From positions 1-64,000 of the forward strand of contig LUCM01002461.1 of the NCBI GenBank assembly GCA_008360955.1: a DNA stretch of 64,000 bases. The letters are read 5' to 3'. The DNA comes from Fasciolopsis buskii (taxonomy: Eukaryota > Platyhelminthes > Trematoda > Plagiorchiida > Fasciolidae). The translations under genes were made by a program, and so were the position numbers. Within the stretch, counting starts at the first letter, position 1, and each line of letters begins with the position of its first letter. Below are positions 52,701 to 64,000 of the stretch, piece by piece. The notes below the pieces were generated by a model. That model did not search any database and was not told the origin of the DNA. It worked only from the letters and a program-made list of their open reading frames with translations.

Positions 52701-53170
52701 ACAAAAGGGAGGAGAGTTGATTAAAAACAGGTGTTCGTGACTAATGAACTGTAGCCATAATACTACTAGAACATGTTGTATACTTACGTTAATTCAGTAG
52801 TCCGTGCAGTTCTCTGCTTATTGCCGCGAAGAGCGGAGATTAAGTCGAAGGTGGTAAGAAAAATAATTTCGGGGACTGGCATCAAAAAGTTTATTAATTT
52901 CGACTGCTGATGGGGACAAGAATTATTTTTACTAACTTTATTTAATCGATATAGAGTAGTACTATCATGGTTCTAATTTCATCCATTGAGAATGGATGAA
53001 AAATCAAAGGATACTATTTACGTTTAACTTACACATCGTTTTTGCTATCAGGAATGAAGGCTTTGATGCATTGTAAGTCTATTGAATTCTATACCTTAAT
53101 ACCTACTGCTGGATACAGTGAATTTCTTTGATTGGGTTTTCAGTTCCAGCCAGACTTTTCCTCCTGCGCA
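49771..53170. other. Unassigned region with weak exon-like ORFs
   Basis: Two plus-strand candidates occur. A 20-codon signal-peptide-like exon lies at 49958-50017 (ATG in ACCATGA context, perfect donor CGG|GTGAGT). An internal exon-like frame at 52572-52730 (159 nt) lies between a long pyrimidine tract ending TTCTTCAG and a donor ACAG|GTGTTC, encoding ECLEQISANLDGSNERYTK among others. A 66-codon plus-strand frame at 50870-51070 is also open. None is recognised. Confidence 0.3.
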
Positions 53171-53180
53171 GTTGTTGACC

Positions 53181-53350
53181 GACGGTGGCCATGCGGATAA
53201 GGTCGTGGCGTTTGGACCTGAAGGTCGCGGGTTCAAATCCTCTCGCTGTCAGTCAACTTTCCTACTTGGCAGCCCTCTGTTGACTGCGGCCCCCTCCTGA
53301 GAAACTGTGTACACTGTTATTTCATCAATAAAGGAAGTAAATGATAAAAG
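53181..53350 (+). repeat. tRNA-derived SINE
   Basis: GACGGTGGCCATGCGGATAAGG starting at 53181 contains a Ser/Leu-type A box. GCGGGTTCAAATCC (53227-53240) is a near-perfect B box about 40 bases on. A 7-base acceptor-like pairing (GACGGTG with CGCTGTC, two wobbles) still forms, but the anticodon arm is replaced by a GACCT/AGGTC hairpin, so it is not a functional tRNA. A tRNA-unrelated tail follows and ends in an A-rich stretch with CAATAAAGG, typical of SINE 3' ends. It is oriented plus. Confidence 0.65.
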
Positions 53351-54897
53351 ATAGAAGAAAAGTCATGCTGTTAAACACTGGATGCCAAAATTTGGCGCTA
53401 CGGTTGTACTTAGAACACCATCGGGAGAAGGTAAGTGGAACAATGGCGAATAGCAGCCTGCAAACACATGCTGCCTTCTCGAGGGAACCAAGCTCGAAAG
53501 ATGATCATTAGAATACTCAAATTTATACCTGATTTCTTCAATCGCTCAAATGGTACCCGAATTTTGGTGAATTGATTTTTCCTTGAAAATTTCCACTGAG
53601 CACACTGAGAAAAAAACGCAAGCTGGGGGATAAGCTCGTTTTCAGTGATTCGTGCACTCACACCATTTTGTAGCCTTCTATCAAAATGTCGCTCAAAACT
53701 TGGGTTGCCTTATACCAGTGGCGTTCATTGAAATTCGCACAGTATGGCATATCCTGACTAATTCAAACTTTTTGATTGTTCTACAGTGCGGGAGATAAGG
53801 GAATGTTTTAGTGAGTGCACCTTTCATTTGATTTACTAAAACTTTTCAAGTCCAGTTTGACAATTAGGAAACGATAATCTTTCTTAGCTTAATTTTTCTT
53901 TCTGTAGACGAACAAGCATATGTTCTTTAGCTTTCTCGGTTGATCGCCACAACCATAGCATTTTGACAATCTGAAAACCACTTTGTGAAAGAATTCAGTC
54001 AGCCATGAAAAACCCTTTAACAGATAACTGGTATGAACCGAGTTGACGGGATCTGTGTTGGGATTATGGCCGAGTTCCTCAGAGTTCACACCTGAAAGTG
54101 GGTTGTTGCGGATGTGCTGGCTAACTGCATTGGTGATTCCCAATGTCATTGGGAATTGAATTTATTCAAGGATGAGCAGCTATAGATGGTGTAAGGCTTT
54201 TAGTTTTCTAACCTGACAGGAAGAGAAAAAGTTTTACCAGTCCATGATGATAGTTCTATTTTTACTACGTTGTGGTTGTTTGCATAAGAGGACGATTATT
54301 AAGTAGATGACGGAATCACTCGGAAATAACTGCGGGACTTTCGTCGTTACCGAGATTTTCCTTGACCGATTCCCGGTGAAAAACACAACCGAACGTACTA
54401 CCATCGGTCACGGTGCGCAGGTCGTTGTTCTGCAATGACTATTCAGAGATTCCCACTGCACGATTTTGATAAACACCGCAAATCATTACGAGCTGTTACT
54501 GAACATTCACCGGGCGATTATTGTGAAATCGCTTCACAGACAGGGCGAATTGGTTTAGTAAGTTACATTTTCCGCTGATTTACAAGGTCAGTTATTTTTC
54601 TGGGCCTCAGTTTGTTACTGAAATTATCCCTTAATTAAGAAACACTTCTTGGCGTTTTCCACAACGAATGACAATGCATTAGTGCTTTGATTTTCAGCTT
54701 GAAAGACAAAACGCAGAACGAGACTTAAACCGGCCAATTTGAAAAGATCGTCTAAATTCTGTATTGGTAGCGAAGACCAAATTCTTCTGATGAATGCTAA
54801 CAGTAGTGCAAGTTATGAACAACCTATCACCTTTAATATCATCTAGGCAAAATATAACTTTCACTGTGACCTCCGGGGAGGAAAATTATTGGATCAC
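53351..54897. other. No recognisable gene
   Basis: Short frames only, AT-rich, nothing recognised. Confidence 0.4.
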
Positions 54898-56000
54898 TTA
54901 AATTCCGTTGGGTGATTTATTCCTGGCAATCGTATTCTTTGCTCCACAATCAACGCAGGGCGTCAGGGTAGAAATCACTAGTCCGAATATTGCTCCAGTT
55001 CCATTACCTAATAGTTCATACTTTTTCAAATTTTGCAGTTTTGGAGAAATATTATTTCTACAGCAGCATCTCAGAGAAAATTCGGCATAAGCAGTAATTG
55101 GTTTTGCGACTAGTTTAGCTTTGTTACGAATGGAATAGCTGTACAACTCAAGCAGTGACTTGAAACCCTACAGTTGCCACAAAATCGAATTAAAACATAG
55201 TATTCAAAAACACTAGTCACATTAATTTTTACTTTAGCTAAGGCTTCGATTGTGAAAACTAAGAAATTTGTTTCCAGAGGCATTGATTTACTCTGCATTA
55301 TTATCCACTCAATCGTTTCAGGCAGAATATCAGCTTCCAAAACAGTACTCGAGACGATTTCTAACCTGACGTGTGAGTTTTAGGCATATTCCGTTTCCGG
55401 GATGCTGTTTACACAATCGTCACCAGCATGTTATGCAATCAGACAAATAATGAACCGTAACCAATAAAAAAATTAAAAGCTGAGGCAAATGGAACTTCAG
55501 TTCATTGCGGCCCGTAGTGAAATGGGAAGCAATTAAATTAATAAATGAAATTACTCACTTCAAACATTTGCAGAATGTAGTGGGTTGCTGGCAGAACATG
55601 ATCATGGGCATTATGCTGCTCTCTCCCCACCAGTCTTGAAACAAAATCCATGCTTTTTGGTCAGATCGCGGTTTTTTGTGCGGTTGGCAGTAAAATGGTT
55701 GTGTCTAGTCCTGGTAAGTCAACCACAAGAGAGCGTCAGCGTTCATAATCAAAGGAAACCAACGGACTGACTGAAATGGATTAGACTTACTTGGACAAAC
55801 GAATAAGTAGTAGTGAACCCAACATCAGCGACAAATTGTAAGTTCTTCAATAGTTTTAAATATTCCCGAAAGTTAGACACTGTGGATGCAAAAATGAAGG
55901 ACTGAAAAGGGGCTAATGCACTCAGGCACAAGGCACTGGAGTTGGAATAGTCACGTCCAAGTCTTTGTTCGATGGTTAAAACAATTCTGACGACATCAGA
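54898..56000 (-). CDS. Candidate multi-exon host gene fragment, unrecognised
   Basis: Three minus-strand segments look exon-like. The first is about 55985-55791, encoding DVVRIVLTIEQRLG and YLKLLKNLQFVADVGFTTTY, and ends at a perfect donor (CAA|GTAAGT). The second is about 55373-55220, encoding EADILPETIEW and NFLVFTIEALAK with a possible donor AAA|GTAAAA. The third is about 55168-54898, after acceptor CAACTGTAG. It encodes a 90-codon frame with KLQNLKKYELLGN and a hydrophobic GAIFGLVISTLTP, then a TAA stop. The amino-acid mix looks like protein more than like random AT-rich frames, and the segments lie in one orientation. Phases between the first and second segments do not join without an extra exon, so the model is incomplete. 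No family is recognised and chance is a real alternative. Confidence 0.25.
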
Positions 56001-56870
56001 GCGATTTTGGCCATTAACAAACCAAGCAATGAAGTTAAATTATTTGGTAAATTATTTGATCACATAGCGGGGAACACAAGAAGTCAATCTAAACAGTCTG
56101 ATTTTAATTCGTGAAGCATTTATATCAGACTGATTTCTTTTGTTCCGTCTGGGGCTAGTGTGAACTGGTGGTAACAACTTGGCGATTTAATCAATGGAGA
56201 GTTGGTAAGGCGAGGGTAGGACAAATTTCTGTTTTTCACCCTTTAGAATGGCAATGACCAATGAGTTTTGATGGATGCGAACCTATTTCAGTAGTGATTT
56301 TCTATGCCGATAAAGGTGTTATTCCACCTGTCTAAAGTTTTGTCCCTTTGAGATAATTGTTTATTTTAAGTTTTGTGTTTTTGACCATTTTTCGTGTTCG
56401 AAATTCAGACACTGTTAGGTGGATCAGGTTGTTCCATCGTGAATTAGCCAACGATGATTATCAGCGCTCTAATGGACTTCCGATCATCCTAGAATCATTA
56501 TTATCGTCCGAAGTCATCTACACGGGGTCCTGAGTCACAATGAGGTGGCCGCGTTGTAACGTATTACATAAAGACGAGTTTTGTTTTCATTAACGTAACA
56601 AGTTATTTAGGTACTCATCATCACTTGTGTTCTCTTCAGGCTGATTATGTGATTTTGGTCAAACAAAAAACGATTGTTCCACTACGGGAAAACTATCAGT
56701 TGTGAACGCTACTTCTGCATACTTCTGTGAAAGTCCCAGTTTACCTATTTTTTCTTTGACAAACAAGTGAGCGCCAGAAATTGTGCCTGAAGCATGTCCA
56801 ATATTAGAATCAGATAAACAGTCCAATCAGTCAAGTCTGAAAACCATGTATAAACATTTATATACCTAGG
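56001..56870. other. No recognisable gene
   Basis: AT-rich, short frames only. This could be an intron or upstream part of the minus-strand candidate gene. Confidence 0.35.
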
Positions 56871-56871
56871 C

Positions 56872-56893
56872 ATATATATATATATATATATAT
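56872..56893. repeat. (TA)n microsatellite
   Basis: A perfect alternating AT run, seen directly. Confidence 0.92.
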
Positions 56894-57089
56894 GCAACTG
56901 ACGAGCAACAATAGTAGCGAAAGAAATCGTATTCTTCCGGGAGATTCTTGACCACTCATGTGAATACTGATTACAATTGATCTTTGTGTGCACCGCCTAG
57001 ATTGCCGGAACCGGCATTCATTACTCTGAAATTTGGAATAAATGATAAAACTATCAGCGATAGCCGATAGCAGTCTACTGTTATGTGAT

Positions 57090-57470
57090 TTAACACTTAT
57101 CTACAAGCAATTTACTATGAAACTGGTTGACAATATTGATGTCATCAATGACATTAATATCAAAGTTTTCTGTGCATTTTCCTTTGAAAATTACCCCCCC
57201 TCCCAAATGGACCGTTAGCGGGTGATTTAATGGCCATGTCAAACAGTAAGTAAACGTGTGATTCACAAGTGCTCTTCCAGTGATCACTTAACATTACTAC
57301 GCTCCGCACGAAATCTGAAATATTCTTATCCATTCGATAATTAGGCGCAATCAATTGGATATGAAGTGCCAAACGGAGATTGAATCTTGGTATTTTGAAG
57401 CAATCCAGTAAGCCGTTTACCTCAGAGTATGGTGAAACCCATTTACACATTACACGTGCAAGGATTGATA
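57090..57470 (-). CDS. Candidate exon(s), minus strand, frame split at a poly-G tract
   Basis: From about 57470 the minus strand is open, encoding CKWVSPYSEVNGLLDCFK, LRLALHIQLIAPNYRMDK and FVRSVVMLSDHWKST. At a G7 tract (57195-57201 on the plus strand as C) the first frame ends shortly after. A second frame then begins, encoding GKCTENFDINVIDDIN and ending in a stop at 57090. Either one base is missing or extra in the homopolymer (assembly error or mutation), or the exon ends there at the donor-like GGG|GTAATT. It lies upstream of, and in the same orientation as, the exon-like segments at 54.9-56.0 kb. No family is recognised. Confidence 0.25.
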
Positions 57471-57487
57471 CACTCAGATGGAATTAG

Positions 57488-57748
57488 GCACAAAAATTTT
57501 CACTTGTCTGCGAAAGTTTCTCAATGAAATATTGTCGAGGATGCATTCCTCAACAGCAGGTTCCGTCAACTTACGTTCGGTGTAGCACGACCACAATTTC
57601 ATTGAAAAATGCAACTATTAACCAGAGTACCATTGATTGCATTGGCCTCGTTGAGTGCCTTCAGTGGAAAGAAGGCTGCTGTGCGTGCGTACCGCATTTG
57701 ATTTACAAACGGCTGAGTTCCGACGTAGTTCACTTGTTTGGTTTATAG
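57488..57748 (+). CDS. Candidate cysteine-rich exon, plus strand
   Basis: An 86-codon open frame follows an acceptor-like GAATTAG (57481-57487) and ends in TAG at 57746-57748. It has nine cysteines (including YCRGC, DCIGLVEC and GCCAC) and two possible N-glycosylation sites (NAT, NQS), which would fit a secreted disulfide-rich domain. The internal ATG is at 57524. The opposite strand is also open across part of it (57618-57848), so which strand is coding, if either, cannot be settled by eye. No family is recognised. Confidence 0.22.
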   Translation, partial: AQKFSLVCESFSMKYCRGCIPQQQVPSTYVRCSTTTISLKNATINQSTIDCIGLVECLQWKEGCCACVPHLIYKRLSSDVVHLFGL

Positions 57749-57848
57749 AAGTTGACCATTTTTGCAAATATCCTAAATAAATTGCCACAGCCCGCATTAC
57801 TGTCGCGTCGGCTGATCTCGATAAGGAAAGTTTGTCACCTCTACCCAC

Positions 57849-60800
57849 GTTTTACTGTAAATTCCACTTGTTGTTATTAATACGTCAGCAATATTTCATA
57901 CATCTCGTCTATTGTTTTTGGGAACAGTTCTTTTTGACAAAGTCGGTAAGTTTTTGGACACTCGTTGGAGTGCACTAAGAATTCTTTTTATTCCAAAAAG
58001 CCAAAACTAAAAAAGCAAAATTAATTTGTTTTGGATTCGAAAAACCCACAACCACTGAGACAGGTATGAAACTGAATGTCCGGGGCATGTAAGCTAACTA
58101 TTGTATTTACGATGGATCTTTGCAACATCACTAAAATTATTCCATATCAAGATGATACCCTGATGCTTCAATTGGTAAGCTGAAAAGAGATCCGGTTTAG
58201 CAAAGTATCCCAAACACGACTGGACATTACGCAGAGTTCGGTGTTTGTATCACCACGCACGACGAGATAAGCACATGCCAGCCTAGCTCACAATAAAATC
58301 AGAAGCTCCAACATGGGAGGATTCATATTTAGCCGGAAATAAAATAAGTCTGTTGGAAAAAGCCATGCGGCTTGCACGTGAATGTGTTTCACAGCCTGCT
58401 TTCTTTCACTTTGTGCGTATTCATATACTCCTTTTACAAACTGAAATTTCCCGCCATCGTGCCCATAACGACATGTGATTATTGAGCTGTTCTTAGTTTG
58501 ATGAACAGTTCGAAATCCGCGCTATTTGCCGAGCTCATAGCTCCTTTGGTCTAGTGGCCATACTTCGTGTATTACTGGACTTTACATCAACCCAGCAATA
58601 GTTTAAGCAACACAAAGATACAATGAGAAAAAGTAGCAACACTTCAAGAAACAGTGAACTAAGTGGCTGTCTGATGATCTTCCATGAATTATAATTCCAC
58701 CCGCACTCGTTTTTTTAAAGATTTTATCAAAATGTTCTCTTCTAACTCCAATTTTCGGTGCTGCCTAGCTTGACAAATGCTCAGTCATCATGGAACAGCA
58801 CATTAGGTAAAATCTCCCAATTTTTAAACACACCAAACCAGTACCAATTAAGGGTTGTGAATGAAATTCAGATCAAGAAAGCAACATCTTTTTTACCTAT
58901 CCCAAATCTCAGTAGAACAATTTCAAATCGCTTATTCTTCACTAGGTATTCAAGCTGTTAGATTTGGTAACTGGCTTTGAACTTTGTTACTAATCTCCCC
59001 AACTGTGTAAAGAAATATGAACGATAAAGTGCCCCTTCAAAACAGTTGCGAATGTGTCAGACAGTTTTAGTTGAAAATAATCCTAAAGGAATCGTGAACA
59101 CTTGGAATAAATGTTAGGGACCATAAAAGAACGGAGGTGGAATAATTGCCCGAGCATGTTGGTCAGTTCAACTTTGCTTTATCTCTTTGCTTACTTTTCA
59201 GTGTTACTGTAGTATAGACCATTTTTAAGAAGGACGTCTAGCTAAAGCGAATACTTCCAAGTAGGAATGTGGACTGGCAGTGGAAGGATTCAGAAAGTCA
59301 GATTGAAATGACTTGATGTTGGCAGCTTAACCCACTTACTTATGCTAATACGTGTCCAACAGATGTCATAACGAATCGATTATAATTCTATGTCAAAGCG
59401 TTGTTAACTAACCAAGACACTAAGAATTTAGCCTTGACCGAATTCACTTCAAGCTGATCCGGTGAAAAAGTGTGAGTTTCTCAATGTTTGGCCCCTTATA
59501 TGTTATTATTTTCGATTCGTCACTGATATTATTTGTTCAGCATTTCTATTTTCAATTAGCCTTGGGCCGGTGATTACCTACGACAGAGAATAGACGAACG
59601 ACCATTGAAACTGGTGGCTAGATGTCCAACTCGTGGATCCAAGATCGCTGACCAAACAACCACGGACAAGCAACAGCGACGGTGATAATGATGCTATGCT
59701 TCATTCTTGTCAAACTGTTTTTCTGAAAAGTTCCGTAGGTGACATTTAAAAGACAGTTATGCCGCAGATTTGGTTTCGATGACCTTGTTCTGGCAGTCAG
59801 ATGACGGCGAAAGCTGAATTATTTGAGCATATTCCAGTGCACAATCGATTGTGTGCATCAGGAATGGGGGTTCCTCAGAACTGAGCGATCTTGCTTTTCC
59901 ATATATGACATTTGTTTAAGAATTTTGTGCGCGACGAAAGACCAAGGATAATCATGACATAAACCAAAGCTTCTCAGCAAAAATAGAAAAGGTTTGCTCA
60001 TAATTGTACATCAGAAATGAAAGTGTGGTAACGAGGAAAGACTCGAAAAGGGAAAACTGGTATGATTATGTTATTCATAGAGTAACTGATCTACTTGGGT
60101 TTCCTACTAACTGGCAAACTGTGCAATATTCAGCTCCTCCTAAATGCATTTAATTTGGATCCCCCAGACTTTCAACACTTAGCTCGGAGTAAGTCCATGC
60201 ATTTTATTAAAGTCACGCTATTCATAGGTTAATGGTTATCATTATGTGGTGGTTTGTCAGCACTGGAGGACCGCAAAAGCATTGAATTGCCAAAAATCTG
60301 CTTGAGTTTTGTTAAATAAACAATCCATTCAGAGGTGTGATTCATAGCATAACCCTTTGTGGCGACGACACTAGGAGGCCACGATGTCAGTGGATTCATT
60401 CAACTACGACGAACCAGTATACTGCACGTTCCCAGACAGTTTCTCTCGGAGAGAATGCGCACAGATTTCATCAGAAGTCTCATTTTCCTGTGATCCATCC
60501 AGGCCTTGTTGATCGTGGTTACAAATAAGGCTCATCAATAAATAATGATCAGAATTTGTTCGGTATCCTCAAATTGTGGATGTACGAAATGGAATGTTTT
60601 CTTCTGTATGTGTTTTGTCTTCGAATTGGTGATTCATGTTTGCCGGCTCGCATTTTCAGGAACTAGTGTATAGTGCACCTAGGGGTTTTGCTGGCGAACA
60701 TAATACGCGAATGACGATTGCCATCACATGCGGTTTGTCTTTCAGAAAAGCACAACGGCGAATTGACAGAGAGTATGTTTAACGCATTCACGGGTGTATT

Positions 60801-63800
60801 GTCACTCGGATATTGGAACAGCATGTGAATTGTATGATTAATTAACTCGGTTGCTCTAGGTGCATCTGAATCTGTGTTGTTGTTGAGCGGCATTGAAAAA
60901 GACAAAATCAGTTCGGTAGGAAAGGCAACAACGTGTGTGGATATTTGTCCAGAAAATGTTGTATACTTCGAAAAAGCTTTGTAATTCTTAGTGAATCTTA
61001 GTTTTTGACAAATGACTAACAGGTCCTTCGTTAAGCTTCATTAATTTTGAACAGTTCGGCGAATTTTCCCACTTAAAAAAATCGAGCTTAGCAACAAATA
61101 CAGAATTCAATTTTTGCAATCCATTGTTCATACATCCTCTTTTTGAAACCGTGTGGTAGTGTACCATCACCCGAGGCAGCGTGAACTGGCGGACCTAATA
61201 TCCAACACAAACATACGGACTAATTTGGTCTCGTTCAGCACCCACACCAATTCTATCTATCTTCGCGGAATCCCATGTGTTGTTAGCAAGATTTTAGTCA
61301 TCTAGGTAGGGCAAACTATGCAATCGTATTGTTCAAACTACTCCAATATGACAGTCGGTGAACCTGTCAGAGCAAAAATTTTGAAATAAAGCGAGGAGTT
61401 TTCGGCAAATTTGGCGCATTTCCGAATTTGCTTTATTTTTTCCTTGTCACTATTTTGCAATATGCTGTTTTGCATATATCGGGTCAGTTAGTCTGTTGAG
61501 CCGCTTACGTATTTGAGGTTGCCGTCGGTTCCATACAACGGTGGCTTGTAAGTTGTGGTGTTTGACGTTTGCAATCAGCATCGAGACAAATAAGAAAGAG
61601 CTGTGGGACGAAACACTTGATTTCAAAGCTTCATTTACACTTGTATAATTCGGTTTTCGATCGAGGAAGACACATACGATGGCAAAACCAAGAGGGAGAC
61701 GTTCGGAGCAGCACTTTTAAAATCGTCGACAATGTAAAGTCTATTAGGTGAATATTCATTGAATCCTTAATCGAATTGGTGCATACGTATGCAAACCAAT
61801 TTGTTTTTGGAGTGTATCAGCAATTGGCCGTTTGGAAACCGATTTGAAAAATTTAACCGCTGGTAACTAGATTTCTGGAAGTTTTTCAAAATTTCAACAA
61901 ATTAGTCGGGGAATTTGAAATTTCCATATACCACAGAAGGGTTCCCGCCAAATTGACTAGAAATAGCTTTATTGTCCATTACAAAAGCCGCAATATGCCA
62001 TTTATTTGCAGTAAATTTTAACTCTGCAAAAGGAAGAAAAATAATGATTGGTGAACAGTTTTCAACGCTGAAATGTTACGTGATTGCAGGTACCATTTCA
62101 GCGGAGATGAGAAAAAGTGAGCAAATTTGGACTGTTTATTGGCAAATCGCCATGAATTTCTTCATTCCAAAGGATTGGTTGAAGAACAGAGAAAAACAAC
62201 TGAACAGTTTTTTGTCTCTTCTTTATTTGGATCTGCTGTGTTGGCCTTGGTAACGAATTCGTCCGTTTCTACACACTCGACTTATCCTCTCTTCTGGCGG
62301 TTCACCTTAAACCGTTGAAAGATAGGGTCAGCTGACTACGAAACGTATCACTTTCCAGCCCCTTACTCGTATTGTTCAAAAGAAAATTTGTGCCATGTAA
62401 TGCACAATTATTGGGTTCGAACAAACAAGTTAAAAGAAAAAAAGTACTTTGCCAAAAGATCAAATGTTAACCGGCCAAATTGCATTCATCACAGCAAACT
62501 TTTCACAATCTGAGTGCTAGTGCATGGTTTGCTTTTCGAATCAGTCGGCAAACACAAGCTGAACTTGCCCGACACGATTGGCTAGGTAGACTGATTTGTC
62601 AAATCGGACATTTATAAGTACGACCCAGATGGAAAACGTTACCAAGCTGATAAGTTGCTGTTCGCTACACAGAAAATCTTGCTCCAATAATCTGATTACG
62701 ACAAGTTTGTTTGGGCACACATGAGATATGCTTATTAAATTTCAGTAAACGATTTTCGCCCCTTACCCGGCTTTGTCTTGCAGCTTAGGCGGTTCCGTAA
62801 ACGCAGGAAATTCCTAGTGTTACATTTTGCAATAGTCGGATATGCTGCCAAACCCAACTTTGTGGGTAAATCGAAAATAGCTTTGAGGAAGTACCAAATT
62901 CTACAATTTTCCACCCGCGAGATGAAACTCTTTGTGGTTTGCTGAATAATGTCATGCAATCTATTATAGGACAGATTGCAATAGATAAGCGAGAATCAAA
63001 CTTCCGGATGTTCATTTTAATTTTGGTTCGCAACCCTTTGGTCCAACTAACGCAAGCGATATCACAAGTGCAATTTAATCAATCGGTATTGGCCAATTGT
63101 ATGTCATACTCTAGTAGACAGTAACGAAGGCAATAATTTAAGGCAATCTAGCATCGTTGAATAGAAAAACTTCCTTGCCGGTCACTCAATGGTAAGCCTT
63201 GTCCTAGTTGCAACGGTATTTCTTGATTACGGTTCTTCGAGGAACTACGACTGGTGAATGAACTCTGCTGACTACGGGCAAGGAACAAAATAGACATGGA
63301 ACGACTGAGATTACAATTGTTGGAGGAATAAAAAACCGGGGAAGACAAAATTCAATCTGCATTTCTGGCCAAGCAGAGTCTAAATAATACTTTCGACCGA
63401 GGTGTCATGCACCGTGAAACCTGGAGCTCAGATTTAAATCAAGTTCTATTTCTGAAAATTAAACGTGACTTTTTAGTGACCGGTAGGTTTGGCAACTGCG
63501 GGGTCTTGGTCGCAGTTGAGATCGATCTGAGTCTGTGCCAGTATTTAACACTAAAGTGTTTGGCATCTCGGCGAGCATCATAACCTTCCCATATGTTCCC
63601 ATTCTAAATAGTGAACGCCAAAGACGTCTGGTGGGGTAAGTAATTCTGAGATCAAACTTATGCTATCTGAATCGGAAGAATTGATTCCTTATTACCGGTT
63701 TGTTTATACTTGGACGGTCTGTTGGGTATAAGACGCCAGAACAGAAATGGATACGTGGTCAGAATTATGCACCAACGAAAGGTTTAGTGGCATTATGCTA

Positions 63801-64000
63801 GAATTCATCATATACCGGAACTGCCTCCTTGAGCACGGAGCACTGTGCAACCGTTTCATCTGACTTACAAAAATTCTGTACCCTACATTCTGAAGGTTAG
63901 CCAAGGTGATAGACAAATTTTTCTGAAAACACAGCTAATCTCGATGTCAGTAAACACAAACAAAAAGAAAGTTTTATTCATCTTATCGATTAGGATTCAT
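57849..64000. other. No recognisable gene (right edge)
   Basis: About six kilobases of AT-rich DNA hold frames up to 93 codons (61972-62253, plus). None has a recognised domain or convincing splice context. A tRNA-Glu-like A box (TTTGGTCTAGTGGCC, near 58545) has no B box. Confidence 0.35.

Noticed and set aside
58535..58610. tRNA-Glu-like A box
   Set aside because: No B box, T arm or acceptor pairing.
1..64000. CRISPR array, bacterial operon or prophage
   Set aside because: There are no regularly spaced direct repeats and no prokaryotic gene density or ribosome-binding sites. LINEs, SINEs and GT-AG introns indicate a eukaryote.

Overview
The window looks like intergenic and intronic DNA from a eukaryote. 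It has no operons, no long conserved ORFs and no rRNA or tRNA genes. It does have a 539-base assembly gap, AT and TG microsatellites, tRNA-derived SINE-like units, and decayed LINE and Ty3/Gypsy copies. The LINE protein fragments belong to the RTE/CR1-like kinds that are abundant in flatworm genomes, and one locus has the layout of a trematode micro-exon gene. A parasitic flatworm, probably a trematode, is therefore my best guess, made from family resemblance without any database search.

Left part (1 to about 22 kb) is rich in transposon debris and by eye more GC-rich. A minus-strand LINE reverse-transcriptase relic lies at about 1.87-3.17 kb and a plus-strand CR1-like LINE relic at about 4.15-5.31 kb. 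At 9.17-11.64 kb the same locus appears twice in a row across a single N. One copy is empty and the other carries an extra ~0.7 kb segment flanked by the 4-base repeat GCCC. The gap at 11,879-12,417 follows. Two nearly identical, equally dead Gypsy zinc-finger/integrase fragments lie in opposite orientation at 12.6-13.2 kb (+) and 20.3-20.9 kb (-).

Middle part (about 22 to 38.5 kb) is mostly unassignable DNA with AT-rich simple repeats.

Right part (38.5-64 kb) is AT-richer. It holds a candidate secreted micro-exon gene (38.8-39.9 kb), a ~675 bp nearly complete palindrome (40.4-41.1 kb), and two head-to-head SINE-like units (43.9-44.1 kb). It also holds the best-preserved LINE of the window, with endonuclease and reverse transcriptase on the minus strand (47.25-49.77 kb), and another tRNA-like SINE (53.2 kb). 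Several short unrecognised exon-like ORFs with plausible splice sites follow, notably on the minus strand at 54.9-56.0 and 57.1-57.5 kb and a cysteine-rich one on the plus strand at 57.5-57.75 kb.

No complete, confidently identified host gene is present. The retroelement calls are firm because several motifs occur in order. The host-gene calls are hypotheses from splice sites, reading phase and composition.
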